From Aulostomus chinensis (Eukaryota; Chordata; Actinopteri; Syngnathiformes; Aulostomidae), in assembly GCA_037954235.1 (NCBI GenBank), contig JBBMOA010000013.1, forward strand, positions 7,133,501-7,197,500: DNA of 64,000 bases, given 5' to 3'. Both the position numbers and the translations under genes were made by a program. Shown here in pieces: positions 1 to 12,040 of this stretch. The notes under the pieces were generated by a model. It saw only the letters and a program-made list of their open reading frames with translations, searched no databases and had not been told where the DNA came from. Numbering within the stretch: the first letter of the stretch is position 1; each line of letters opens with the position of its first letter.

Positions 1-1190
1 CCAGGCAGTTGTGACAAGTTCCTTTTCCTACTTTTACTTCAGATCCTCGGTCTCCTATTCAACAAAACAAATCTTTTTCTTGGTGTCTACATATTGAAAA
101 TCAAGTTTTCATACTGTTACTCAAAACACAACCCCTGTCCGTCAATCAATCTTCAGATTTTAGCAGCAAGTTGAGACAACTAAGAGTTATTTTACAGTAG
201 TTAGTTAGCTGGAGAAAATGGTACTTGTTCCCTTCAGTTTCACCTGAAAATACCCAGCAGCTGGATCCTTCCAGATCGTTCCCTGCTCATCCTTGAAACT
301 GTCTGAACAATGAATCAGTCCTCAGCAGCTATGATGTGGCCGAGGTGTTTGCACCACGAGACACTAACTGAAGTTGGAATGGTCATGTGTGTACTGGGGG
401 GCTGAACAAGTACTGGGGGAACCTGATTAGTTCCTACAGTTTTTAGAGTTGATGTTCTGCCAACCAGTCATAGAAGAACGTTTAAAACGATATTCTGCAA
501 ACTGCTTGTTCTCCTCTTGGCTAATTTGGACATTCTCCTTATACTTGTTGACTAATGCTGTACTGAACTGGGTGGAACCCCATTGGCAACCAGTTAGATT
601 GTCTAACCTTACTGGGGCTGTGATGACTAGGATTAGCGTACCTGAATGGCTAACATATCTTATGTTATCACGCTGTTGGTGTTTGGCCATGCAGACAAGT
701 TTCATCTTAGTCTTTTGTTCTTGGTGCAAAGCACTCAAAAATGACAAATTAAATATTAAAATTGTCAATTGTTTTGTCACAGAAATGGTGAGTGGGTTGA
801 GAGCGGGGCGCCGTACGGCTCGCCACCAATCCTTTTATGCCTTTGAACTGCAGACTTCAATCCAGTGACTATTAAAGAAAAGCAGACAACTCTCAAAGAT
901 GAAACAGCATCAAGTACTAACCCTAAGAACCCCACGGTGGATCATACGGAACACGCAGAGAACGCCAGCCTGACGTGTAGACAAGCAGGACCAAATTAGT
1001 TCCCACCCGCATCGTCTCACTAAGTCAGTCTCACTCTGAAAGTACAAAGTGGGCCTCACGCGGTCACATTTAGATTTAGTTTTGCCAGATGAACACAATT
1101 AATCTTCTAACATCACATAATGGTTCTGATTGTGGACAGTTTTAACTGGAACTGGGAAAAGTGGCCGTTCACACCTACGTGTGTGTGAGA
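1..1190. other. nrg2 intron, no further exon recognised
   Basis: This stretch is downstream of the YISK exon on the gene strand. I looked for the next NRG2 tail exon (SESL, DSPHSERYVSA) and did not see it. Two open frames of 117 and 139 codons overlap on opposite strands near 427-868 but match nothing I know. Confidence 0.5.
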
Positions 1191-1408
1191 GTGTGTGTGT
1201 CTGTTCTTGTGCTTGCTACATAATGAGGACGAGAATACGTACAAACAAATGGGACATTTTTGGAAAGTGAGGACATTTTAGCAGGTCCTCACCTCTTCAA
1301 AGGGCCGTTTGAAGAGCAAGAGGATGCTTTCGGGTTGGGGCTTAAATTAGGTTCTGGTTAGGCTGAGGGTTAGGGTCAGGGGCTAGGGAACACATTACGT
1401 CAATTAAA
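1190..1408. repeat. Dispersed fish repeat with AGGACATTTT and GGTTAGGG motifs
   Basis: The sequence contains tgaggacattttagcaggtc, then ggttaggctgagggttaggg and a (GT)n tail. I recognise this arrangement as a common interspersed repeat of fish genomes, but I cannot name the family with certainty. Confidence 0.5.
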
Positions 1409-1411
1409 GTG

Positions 1412-1473
<62 letters not shown>

Positions 1474-1484
1474 TGTGTGTGTGT
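1409..1484. repeat. (GT)n microsatellite next to the YISK exon donor
   Basis: An almost pure GT run of about 75 nt on the plus strand, so CA in the nrg2 transcript, starting about 10 nt after the donor site of the exon at 1494-1621. Confidence 0.95.
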
Positions 1485-1493
1485 CAGGTGCAC

Positions 1494-1621
1494 CTGGAAG
1501 CATGTGAGGCAGTGGTGGAGTGGTGGGAACGGGTGGACATTCGGCTGCCTGCGTAGTTGCCAGCACCCTCGTCTCCGTGGCTGATCACACACTCCGTTGT
1601 AGGGACACTCTTGGAGATGTA
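1494..1621 (-). CDS. nrg2: Neuregulin 2, cytoplasmic tail exon (YISK exon)
   Basis: This 128-nt exon adds residues 385-426 plus two bases. After the acceptor tcttgcag it reads YISKSVPTTECVISHG and ends SHHSTTASHAS, the counterpart of YISKNVPATDHVI...SHHCSTATPTSS in NRG2. It joins the previous exon in phase 0. The donor is a non-consensus gtgcac (plus strand 1488-1493), and a (CA)n tract begins about 10 nt inside the intron. The next tail exon is not visible between 1 and 1493, so the gene continues beyond the window. The start is secure from the YISK match; the donor is inferred from homology and phase. Confidence 0.85.
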
Positions 1622-2750
1622 CTGCAAGACAACCATAGGAACAAAACTCAATACTTCAACTATGATCCCCTTAAACTGGTCTATGGATACCTTATCATAA
1701 GTGAGAGGATTCTTCTGACGTGTCTGTCAGTGCTGCGATTGTGCTGACTCATGCTTGTTGTTTTCAGGAGGATTCCTGGCGCTGTCTTTCCTCTCTGGAA
1801 TGTCCCCTCATACCCTTCTACTGTCAGTAGGTGAGATTTTATTCATGCGAGTACGCTTTGGGAGTCAAAACAGTTTTTGAAGCTAACAGTTGCTATCAGG
1901 CTCACCAATGCTGACCTGCCAGGTTCTTAAGTTATTTGCTCTGGTAAAAGTTGACATCCAAGTTGAAATGTCTGTTTTATTCTGTTCCTAATTTTGCATT
2001 AATGAATATCTGATGGTATTTTGCAAATTTTAACACACAAACCCTAATCATAGGACAGTTCTATGTAATTAAAAGAGGCCCTGCTCTGCCTATGGCTCAG
2101 TCCCGGTCTGAGGAAGAGTAGCAGCAGGTCTTTGCAGAAAGCAAGTGGTCAAAGATTAGGAAGTGGTTTATTTTGATTGAGGATGATGTCTCTTTGATGG
2201 TGATGATGTGAAGACGATGAAGAAACTGCTGCTGACACAGTCTTAGTTGCATATAAAAAGGTTTATTGCAGAAAGCACAGTGTCACTGCTCGAGAGCGTC
2301 CATTGAGAGATTCTTGTGGCCAGATCTGAACCCTTGGCTGCTATGCTGTAAAAGGCCCGACTCTTTACCATCGTATCCATCCCCCCACGGTATGTTAGCT
2401 TCAAGTGTCATAAATATGTCCCTTCTAAAGAGGCCCCACTGACCATACACAATAAAACCAGCTGCGACAACATCCTCCTTACATACCAACCCATACTTCC
2501 CCTAAGGACAGTCAGATACCATAAGGACAAAACTGAGTTTCTTGTGCGTACCCCTGTTTAGGTCGCACGCCCCATAATACTATTAATGGCTCTCTGAAAC
2601 CAGCCGAGAATTGTTACCATCACAGCTTCTTATCCAGAAAGAACCACAGCTGTTGCCATGACCTGGATGCTGAGGTATCAGTGCAGCGGCGCCTATGACC
2701 AGGACCACCTACACCTGCCTCTGCTGTGGGAATCTACTGTTGGGACTTAC
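1622..2750. other. nrg2 intron, no gene content seen
   Basis: Between the two cytoplasmic exons I see no coding similarity or clear repeat. A short ORF at 2283-2489 on the minus strand has no recognisable product. Confidence 0.5.
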
Positions 2751-2880
2751 ATCAACCATGGGGATCTCCTCGGGACCAGGCCCGGGGTGGTTGGGTCCAT
2801 TTACCAGCATGCGGTTGGGTTGCTCCACACACTGATTCTGGTTCTGGTGTAAGTGACTCTGAATCTTCTTCCTTTGCTTC
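2751..2880 (-). CDS. nrg2: Neuregulin 2, cytoplasmic tail exon (basic juxtamembrane part)
   Basis: This 130-nt exon codes residues 341-384, starting KQRKKIQSHLHQNQ and ending NGPNHPGPGPEEIPMVD. It corresponds to KQRKQMHNHLRQN through NGPSHPRLDPEEIQMAD of mammalian NRG2. The acceptor is cttctag and the donor gtaagt (plus strand 2745-2750); it ends in phase 0. The basic cluster next to the membrane is conserved across neuregulins and has been linked to processing and back-signalling (family knowledge). The asparagine/glutamine-rich stretch QNQNQ appears specific to this fish sequence, as far as I can judge. Confidence 0.92.
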
Positions 2881-3943
2881 CTAGAAGTTTGTAGAAGGAA
2901 CAATAAGTGATTCATCATTTTGCTGTTCAATTTTAGTGTTCTTTGAAAATCTCTTTCTTCTCAGCTTCATTCCTTCTCTTTTGCACTCAAAAGCCCTCCA
3001 TTCCATGATTGAAAAAATTCTGATGATAAATTCCACAATTCTAAAATTATTTAGCAGATGCTTTTGTCCAAAGCAACACACAACCCAAGCAAGAATTTAG
3101 ATTGGAGGGACAAAACTTGGTTTAAGTAACAATGAAAGACTCTTGATTAATGTTTTCTAATCGGTTATTTTAGCGGGATGAATTATGCTGTGAACCTGAC
3201 AAACCAAGAGAGGAGGAATGAATTATTCACTCAACAGCAGTGATGGAACGAGTCCATTCCATCATTTTTTTGTACTGAAGTAGAGTTCCAGTGGACCTGA
3301 AAACACTAGTATCCAACATATGTAGTCAGTGTGATTCCTAACAGTCATTTCCAGTTATTATAACAAATAGACATTTCTTCGATACATTTTCCCAAATGGT
3401 TTAACTATTTGCTGGAGTCCATTAGTCTCACAACCGCTCACATTAATCCTGGGATGAGTTAAGGAGGATCCGACCCTCCAGGGTAGGAACTACTCCACTA
3501 CACCACCTGCCAGACTAAGAAGGAGTTAAAAGTAGCCTCACCAAGACAGACAAACCATTGCGTGCACAAAGCTTCATCTCTGACAATCTAACATTTTGTG
3601 TACATCATAAACAACAGAAAATCAGACAAAAGAAGCCTTATTATGCATAACAGATGGTACATCTGATTATTAAAGTACATTTTCTCAATGGTGCACTGTC
3701 AGTCATTTGTGGGGTTGTGCTACAACATGATGGTCATCCAATTATAATGTGATTTCATGACTACAAATGATGGGCACTGTCATGGCGAAAGGCGTGGGGA
3801 CATGAGTTGGGTCATGTTAAAGAACATCCCTGCTATCTGCCAGTGTTCTCAGTCAGTCCGTTTCTAATTCAGTCACACTTGATACCGGACCACTGTGATC
3901 ACCACATATATAAACATTACCAAAACTTATCTGCGATTTAAAT
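2881..3943. other. nrg2 intron with a common fish repeat core
   Basis: The segment near 3046-3100 (attatttagcagatgctttt then tccaaagcaac) is a motif found in many dispersed copies in teleost genomes. The rest shows no coding or repeat structure that I can name. Confidence 0.45.
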
Positions 3944-4440
3944 GTGTCACCTCAAAGCCCTGTCACCTCAGTCTCTCACTTCAAAGTCCTGTCATCTCAG
4001 TCTCTCATATTAAAGCCCTGTCATCTCAGTCTCTCAAAGTCCTGTCATCTCAGTCTCTCATATTAAAGCCCTGTCATCTCAGTCTCTCAAAGTCCTGTCA
4101 TCTCAGTCTCTCATTAAAGCCCTGTCATCTCAGTCTCTCATATTAAAGCCCTGTAATCTCAGTCTCTGACTTCAAAGCCCTGTCATCTCAGTCTCTCACT
4201 TCAAAGTCCTGTCATCTCAGTCTCTCACTTCAAAGTCCTGTCATCTCAGTCTCTCATATTAAAGCCCTGTCATCTCAGTCTCTCATATTAAAGCTCTGTC
4301 ACCTCAGTCTCTAAAAGTCCTGTCATCTCAGTCTCTCACATCAAAGCCCTGTCATCTCAGTCTCTCTCCTCAAAGCCCCTGAAAAACTCTGTAATCTTAG
4401 TCTGTCCTCTCACTCTGTCACCTAAAAGCTGTCTTGTCTC
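3944..4440. repeat. Minisatellite, 24-29 bp unit
   Basis: About 18 units built on gccctgtcatctcagtctct, separated by tcatattaaa, cacttcaaa or caaa linkers. Two interleaved length classes (about 24 and 29 bp) alternate. The outer units toward 4440 are degenerate. The array lies in the nrg2 intron between the transmembrane and first tail exons. Confidence 0.9.
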
Positions 4441-4828
4441 AAGTCTGTCATCTTTAAAGCACCTTTTCCCCATGCAATGCTGCTCCCACATGCACCAGGA
4501 ACATCAGCACCGATTGTTACATTGACTGCAGGACTGGTTGCTGAGTTGATGGAATTAAAGGCATATTTACAGACAAATAAAAACAGATATTTATCACATT
4601 TATATTTAGATCAGACTGTACCTCTTAACCGTTTCCTAACATAATTTTATCGACAGAGATTTTACTTGTGGTAGTGCATTTCTACATGTGAATAGTACTC
4701 TTACAAAAGTGGAACCTCTGAATACCTGCACCATAATCTGTTCAGCAGAATGAGAAGGAGCAGAGCGTAATCCCTTTTTCCTACTGTAGGTTAACTGAGT
4801 CATTGATCCGTTCTTACAGGACACATAC
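4441..4828. other. nrg2 intron just downstream of the transmembrane exon
   Basis: Unique-looking intron sequence between the minisatellite and the transmembrane exon. An open frame that reads through the donor has no family match and is not coding. Confidence 0.5.
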
Positions 4829-4931
4829 TTGGTTTTGCAGTAGGCCACCACACAAATGATGCCAACCACCAACAAGGCCACACAGATGCCTGTGATCGTC
4901 AGCACCCGCCTTTGGTACAGCTCCTCAGCCT
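4829..4931 (-). CDS. nrg2: Neuregulin 2, stalk and transmembrane exon
   Basis: This exon encodes residues 307-341: the juxtamembrane stalk AEELYQRR, site of ectodomain shedding in the family, then the single membrane helix TITGICVALLVVGIICVVAY and the start of the cytoplasmic basic stretch (CKTK). The match to mammalian NRG2 is nearly residue for residue. The acceptor is ccattcacag and the donor gtatgt (plus strand 4823-4828). Phases 1 in and 2 out fit. The sense-strand intron upstream carries a (TG)27 run (plus strand CA at 5006-5061) 75-130 nt before the acceptor. The longer ORF through here reads past the donor into intron and is not coding there. Confidence 0.95.
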
Positions 4932-5002
4932 CTGTGAATGGAAACACACATGCACACATTCATGCATTGCAGACATACAAACAGTAACACACACAAATCA
5001 TG

Positions 5003-5005
<3 letters not shown>

Positions 5006-5061
<56 letters not shown>
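5006..5061. repeat. (CA)27 microsatellite upstream of the transmembrane exon
   Basis: A pure CA run on the plus strand, hence TG in the nrg2 sense strand, 75-130 nt before the transmembrane exon acceptor. Confidence 0.97.
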
Positions 5062-5062
<1 letters not shown>

Positions 5063-5929
5063 GCATGAACTCTACTCCATTGATGGCTGCTACAGAAACA
5101 GTTGTATCACCACCATTTGCTGCCATCTAATCCCCTGTGTTCCTGTTGCTCAGTAAGGTCAAATGACAATTCTGAATGTACTACAGTCATACAATACATG
5201 TAATATATAGTGGAGTGCAACAAAACACAGAGTACTACATCTACAGACTCTTAAACAGTTTAATGGAAAGCAGAGGTCTAAAAGAATCTTCCTGCTGTCC
5301 CTACACATGTGTATTTACAGTGGCTATGGGGACGTCATGCCAGCGATGCTGCTGAAGGGAACATGAATCATGCCTGGATGAAGGAAATCAATGAGACAAG
5401 TTGCCACGGTGAAAAACATATCAAAACAAACAAACAAAAATCCTTCAAAGTGTCGACACCACAATGGCTTGGCAGTAGGATTAAGATTTGGTACTCTCAA
5501 AGCTCACCTCAACTGTGTTATACTGGTATAGCTGATGAAAGGAACATAGATAATCGTGTGTGAGGGTGACGTAACACAATTATAGGTTCTTGCAGTGAAA
5601 TAAAGGTAAAGTTCTAAAGCTCTGAGGGAGATGGATGTCAGTAAAGCACTTCAAATTAGTAAATTAAATCAAAGGCAATTTTGTTTTAGTCTGTGTAAAC
5701 TCATCATTAATCCTGAAACCTATAACCCGTATGTTTAGTGGTCTAATCACGATATCATTGTTATATCTACTTCTATGTGATGTCAAAGTCTCCACAAATT
5801 TATGAATACTATTTTGTAACTGTTTGGTTATTAATGTCAGACTAGAAATAAATAAAATCAAAGACCCTACAGGCATGAGGTATTTTTGTGTCCAAAAGTA
5901 AATGATCATGGTAGCGTTGAGGAATATTT
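5062..5929. other. nrg2 intron, no feature seen
   Basis: AT-rich intron sequence without recognisable exon, RNA or transposon. Confidence 0.5.
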
Positions 5930-7050
5930 GTAGGCCAACAGGAAGGTAGCAGGTGAAAAATAACCTATTTTTTGCGTCTAACAGGAAGTGATCATGTCAA
6001 GAATGAGCTATTTTTGTGTCTAACAGGAAGTGATCATGTCAGGGATGAGGTATTTTTGCGTCTAACAGGAAGTGATCATGTCAGGGATGAGGTATTTTTG
6101 CTGTCTAACAGGAAGTGATCATGTCAAGGATGAGGTATTTTTACGTCTAACAGGAAGTGATCATGTCAGGGATGAGGTATTTTTGCGTCTAACAGGAAGT
6201 GATCATGTCAGGGATGAGGTATTTTTGCGTCTAACAGGAAGTGATCATGTCAGGGATGAGGTATTTTTGCGTCTAACAGGAAGTGATCATGTCAGGGATG
6301 AGGTATTTTTGCATCTAACAGGAAGTGATCATGTCAGGGATAAGGTATTTTTGCGTCTAACAGGAAGTCAGAATGCCAGGCATAAGAGTAAATTATCATG
6401 GCAGGAACATGGAATTATTGTAGACCAACAGGAAGTTACCATGTGAAGTGTGACCAATTTTGAGTGACCAACAGAAGGTAAGCATGGGAGGGTTGAGGAT
6501 TTTCAGGACACAGGGAACAGGAAGATAGAATGTCAGCAAAGGTTTGTTTTTTTTCCCCCCGAACAGAATGTTAGCATGTTAGGGTTGACATATTTCTGTG
6601 TCCAACAGGAAGTTATGATGGCAGGTTGAGATATTTTTTTGTGGTCCACCAGGAAGTTAGGAGGTTAGGGATATGGTATTTTGTGGTCCAAAAGGACATT
6701 ATAATATCAAGGATGAGGAATTTCTGTTCAACAGGAAGATAGAATGTCTGGGATAAGATTTTCTTCCCATAGAAAATGAAAATATCAGGAATCAGGTTTT
6801 CTTTAAGTCAAACAGGAAGTCTGCATGTGAGGGATGAGGTAATTTTGCAGTCCAACAGGAAGTTAGCTTGTGACTAAAGAAGTATGTTTGTAGTCCAACA
6901 GGAAGAGAACTTGTATGGGATGAGGTATTTATGTAGTTCAACAGGAAGTCGTCACATCCAGGATGAGGTAAGTTTGTAGTACAACAGGAAGTGGTCATGT
7001 CAGAGATGAGGTCATCTCCTGGTTCCTCCACCAACAGGAAGTGGTCATCT
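5930..7050. repeat. 42-bp minisatellite with a conserved core and decayed flanks
   Basis: The unit is aggaagtgatcatgtcaggg followed by atgaggtatttttgcgtctaac. From about 5985 to 6370 the copies are nearly identical and exactly 42 bp apart; because 42 is divisible by three, they leave an open frame on the plus strand (SDHVRDEVF). On both sides the copies grow more divergent and irregular, but aacaggaag can be followed to about 7040. Confidence 0.92.
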
Positions 7051-10000
7051 CCTGGCTCCTCCCCCAGCAGCCAATAGGATCGCTCCATGTGATTGTGGTG
7101 ATTGAATCAGTAAATCAGCTGAACAAAAGTTGATGATCTTCCAGGTTGAATTCATCAAGATCATCTTCACTAATGAACCCTCTGATGATGCTGGAAGCCT
7201 GGATGCTACGGTTAGCAGTGCTAAGATAACGTTAGCCTAGGGAGGAGCTACACCAGGGTCACATGACTTCAAGGTCACCACCACTAAGCTTCAGGCTGCT
7301 TGTGTTTCTCCTGATGACCTTTAATGACCTCCAGGACCTCTGTAGGCTCCTCTAGACTCTTGTTAGCAAAAATACCTTTTAAACATCACTCAGAAAGCTA
7401 TTTCAGGTATTTAAAGTAAAAGCCAATAATCCCAGTGGTTTGGAGATGAGGGATTCAGACATACAACAATGCTAACTTATTTCTCGGTTCTTGGACGTTC
7501 CTGTACCACTGTATTCATATGTTCTTACATGGTCACCTTTTTGATGACCCAATCATGATGAGCTCAGGTTCATTCTGATCTCTGCCGGCCTGCCGTGGCG
7601 TAACACTGTGTCAGAACAGTGAGGGCAACAACACAAGGATGGAGGGAGCGATAAACAGGACCGATCATGAGGGGACAAGACGGACGAGAAAAAGTAAAGA
7701 GGTAGAGAAGAGGAAGAAGCAGGAAGAAACAGTGGCAGAGGGGAGGGGCTGAGAGGGGAGCAGGGGTGTGTCCAGGGGAGAAGTCCAGGAGGAAGCTGGT
7801 CCCCAGAACCCATGGGAGCCCGGACTGTGTGTCCTCATCAGTTTAACTGGATTATAAAAGCCCTTGGCTTATCAGTTAAAGTCTGATTAAAGCCAATTAT
7901 AGCTTTGTGGCGTTGTTTACTGACTGGAACACAAATTGTTGTTTGTGTTGTTTCTTCTGAATTTGGGCTGAAGCTGAAACTGCCGCAATGGCACCTACAA
8001 GGAAACTATCAATGAAAACTATCAAGCAATGCCTCCTAAGTTCAGTAGAATACAGGAGACAGATGGATTTTCCTTCAAAAGATAAATCAGAATCCGTCCC
8101 CTTTACCCAATTCATGGCTTCACGGTTCCCTTGCCCCCCTCACAAGCTCAAGGCACGCCACTGAAGGGGAGGGAAGGAGGTGAGTGTTTCTAAATAAAGG
8201 GCCTCTGTAGGGATTGACAACCCTATGGGAGCCTTGGCCCGGCATTGTGAGTGTCAGAGCATAGTGACACAGAGAGCTGAAAGGACATGGAAAGGCGAGC
8301 GGAGCCAACAGCAATTCTGATTTAGGACGGGCAGCAGGATCTGGACTTGGACTCAGTCTATCAAGGGCACAATAATGACAGCAGTCTTATGTAAGCTTTT
8401 GGCACCACATAGCAAACATACCTGCAGGCTAGCTGGTATGATTTTACTCAACAGGTTGTTGGAGCCGCTAGTAACCAAAGGAAGAGCCAGATCTTCATCA
8501 ATGATCAGGTGATTCTCATGTAATCACTGGTCTGTTTTTCTGCCAACTTTTCCAAATCAGATGGGGGCATGCGGGGTAGGGTGGTGGTGGTGGTGGGGTT
8601 ATATGATGTCATAAAACCAGGTTAGTGGGTTAGTAAGGGGGAGGGGTGGGTTGAGGGGGCAGGTTGAAAAGAGAGACCCAGTTGTTGGTTTTAGAAAGAA
8701 GATGGCACAATAATGTGTGACTGTGAGAGGACCTTGGCAAAACCTTTAAGCACAGCAAAATGAATAATAACGTTCCATACCCATAAATTCAATTCTGAGA
8801 AGCTCTGCCAGCGCAGAAAGTTGTTGTGGTAAAAGGAAAGAGACAGATAGGGTCAGCTGTAATGTCCACTTGGGAGCAGATGTGCTGCATATTAGTCTCA
8901 TGTCCTGTATATGCTGAACCAGGATGTAAGTCCATTAGTCAGTCGTGTCCAGTAACAGACAGACAACTCAGACAGCCTCAGCTCTGCGACCCCAGAAATG
9001 ACAGGAGATCAGAAGCGAGTGGAAATCAAGAAGTAAAAGAGAGAAAATGAAGCAAACGCAGAAGGAAATGAGACACCAGCAGGCAGGAAACGGCGTGCAG
9101 AGACAGACGGACACAGACAGCAAGACAAGAAGCCACATCACTTACTGCTATATTTACTAGACCTCATTTCTGGAGTAAACAACATTGGACAGGAATATAA
9201 AACAAAAACAAGACAAAAAGAAAGAAAAAAACAAAAGATAAAAAGCAGTGAGTTATTGTCCAACGGAAAAAGACAGTACAGTTGATGAGGCTGGCACAGC
9301 GATGGGTGGATGCTGTAAGTGGCTGGACGAACGGCAGCTGTGTGCATTTGTGCTGTCCCACTACTGCTGCTAACACACGCTCTCATGTGGATTACGGAGG
9401 AATCGTCTCATCATTCCCTCTGTCTGTGTCTTTGCATGCATTAGTGGCCACACAGCGAGATGCTCACACAAGGAGGTCGGCCATCTTGTGTCCACCCTAA
9501 CCTCAACTGCTCTACATGGTGATGGTGCTTTGAGTTCAAACTGCCAGAGAAAGCAGGCAGTTGACACATCAGCATGGGCTGGTGTTGCTTCAGCTGCCTG
9601 GAAGAACACCAGCATGCACACACAAGCCCGTCACACAGGACACTCAGCAAGGCCACAGAACACACATGGAGAACCTTGGTTCGTGGTGGATGCCAGTAAG
9701 GTGCTAAACAGACAAACAGTGAATTGTGACCATGTGGAACAGTGTTTAGCTCTTTGAAACAAGAGCGTCCTGTCCACATCCTCGTTTGATCCCCCCTGTG
9801 ACGGACAGACAGACGGCCAAGTAGCAAAGGGACAGAAATCACCGACGTTCCTCTGCTGTGTTTGTTCAAACCTGCTCCCTGAACCATGGGCTAAGGTGGG
9901 TTTGTACAGTTTTGTACATGTGTTTTTCTAAACTCTACATATTATGATCTTTCTAATATGTAATGGAAGTGTATTAGGTATTGTGATTTGCTCCGGGGGT

Positions 10001-11711
10001 GAGGGATAATATTGGCCAATCAGGAGTACCGATAGGTGGAACTGGTCATTCCTAAATAATACCGTTTTTGACATGGCTGCTCTTTACATCACCCATGTTT
10101 AGCTCAAGTATCATCGTCAGAGGTGAGGACACCGAGATAAATACAGCATTTATGGGCTTTTCCAAAGGTTTTGGCCACAAAGAAAAATGCTACTCATTGA
10201 AATTCACAATTTTTCTGTTTTTCAGTATTTACAAGGTGTGAACATCACACAAACTCATTTTTACACAGAAAATATCTTATTCTCGCAACTACTTCTACCA
10301 CCACTACTACTTATAGTCACAATGCTAATTATGATAATAATGAAATAGAGTGTTGTGTAGGATTAAAGACAAAAGAGATGCTCGTGGACTTTCCTTCCCA
10401 TCTGAATCCGTTTGTCTACATTTCTGTCTGAAGCTGCTGTCCTCCACTCACTGCCTTTGTATGCTTTTATACGAATGGTTTTTTTTATTCATTTATTTTG
10501 TTTTCATTGTTCTAACCCTGTATGTTTATTTTCTGATAATGTAGCATGTACCTGTGGGGAATAGTGATTGTGATTCTATTGAAGATGGCATCTCTGCGCT
10601 CAGTCTGAGGAGGAGCAAGAGAAGAGCTGCTCTTGATGCTGACGTCAGAGGTCGTCACCTCACTGGCAATACGAGTGTCGAGGGTCAGCGTGTGCGCAGT
10701 CACAGGAGGGAACCAAACATGACCCATTTTTACCTCTGTTACTTTAAGGAAGAGTCTGTCATTGTGTTGCAATTTTCTTTCATTGTGAGAGTTAGATGAA
10801 AAGATCAATAATGTACATAACTCAGGAGGCCGTTAGCTTAGCACAAAGACAAGAGGCTGTCCAGCAGCTAGCCTGAAAAGCTCTAAACTTCTTCATCTGT
10901 CTGCCAGAATCTTTGGTTGCCTGGTAACCGTGTGAAGGACAAGATGTCAAGGTAGAGATGTTTTGTAATTAAAATAGTCTCATGCTTGACTCCACAGTAG
11001 CTGAGAGCTGAGTGAGGCAAACATTCCAATCAAACTGCTGGAATTTAACTTGAGAGCAGATATGTTCGTCTTCCTCTCTGTCCTTTGTGAACTGATCAAA
11101 TAGTTTGGTAGTTTTTGCTCATACATTTTTTATCAATAAAACAAAGTAGGGCTGAATATGTCCTTGAGAAACTTTTTACGAAATCATTGATACAAAGAAG
11201 CCTGATTAAATTGCTATAACTGTTGATTGATTGTTTTACTCAGTGGTCGTTGTTCACCGGTGATCCAAACAGGTCAGGCCTTCACCGTGACTGACAGCAA
11301 GGACAGCCAGGCCAAGACGCAGACCTGGGAAGTCCCTCTGCGGAGTGGACAACGCTTCTCAAGGAAACACTTGCATTTAAATTTAAATCAAGGACACTGA
11401 ATACCACCAGGAAAGCACTCTCCTAGCAGACAGTAAGCATGCATGATTAGCATTGATGTGTTTGTACCAGCATGTTGTGTGTAGCATGTAAATATCAAAC
11501 TACACTGTTGCCTCAGCATTGTTGGTGTAATGTTGCAGCTGCTGTGCCAGGGAGGCAGAACCTGGCAGTTCTGAGTGTCCACCTGAGTGCCTGCATCACC
11601 TGCAGTCATTCGACCTGCCAGTGAGAAGCATCTGTCTGAGTGAACGCTGAATCCTCATGTTAGCTGGTCTGTGGGTCTTTTGTCAAAAGGTGAAAAGGGT
11701 TGACAGTCATA
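7051..11711. other. nrg2 intron, no gene supported
   Basis: I read this stretch on both strands and found no exon or transposon protein. A purine-rich tract (7620-7760) makes a long open frame on the minus strand. A G-rich patch lies at 8576-8660. An open frame of 148 codons (9441-9887, minus) lacks any recognisable motif. A short open segment near 11240-11390 (plus) also has no match. Short pieces near 10830-10870 resemble common fish repeat cores. Confidence 0.45.
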
Positions 11712-12040
11712 TTTCCCTCAAAAAGTGTATTTTGCCTTTCAAGCACTCACTAAGAGGGGTCTCGAGTTCTCGAGGGTTTTCTCCTTCCTGCATCACTTTC
11801 TTGTGCCTGCAGAATGCAGAAAGAGCCAGCCACCCATATTTAGCTTGAAGTTCATGGAGGCCCTGTCTTCCAACTACTAGCGACAGCAAAACTGACCAAA
11901 ACTTCAAAAAGTCAAGTAAATTCAAGCTAGTTGGTGGAGCTCCAGAGCTGTTCTGCCAGGCCCAAGATACAAATGTCTTGATGAACTCGAGACTCCCATA
12001 TTTGTTAGTACTCGAAAGGCAAAATACACTTTTTGGGAAA
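11712..12040. mobile_element. Short non-autonomous inverted-repeat element (MITE-like)
   Basis: The left arm (11712-11767) and right arm (11985-12040) are inverted copies: both contain aaaaagtgtattttgccttt, then a gagtct/ggtctcgagt part, with a few mismatches. The 330-bp length, roughly 55-bp arms and lack of coding capacity fit a MITE or fold-back element. The centre carries gcagaaagagccag and atatttagcttgaag, which also occur in the insertion at 35007-35230. I see no certain target duplication, so the superfamily is open. Confidence 0.7.

Noticed and set aside
449..868. 139-codon plus-strand frame opposite a 117-codon minus-strand frame
   Set aside because: Neither matches a family I know, and neither fits the next NRG2 tail exon.
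5985..6370. Possible CRISPR array from regularly spaced repeats
   Set aside because: Units are contiguous with no unique spacers, and the DNA is vertebrate nuclear.
9441..9887. 148-codon minus-strand frame as a gene
   Set aside because: No recognisable motif, no splice context, overlaps other chance frames on both strands.
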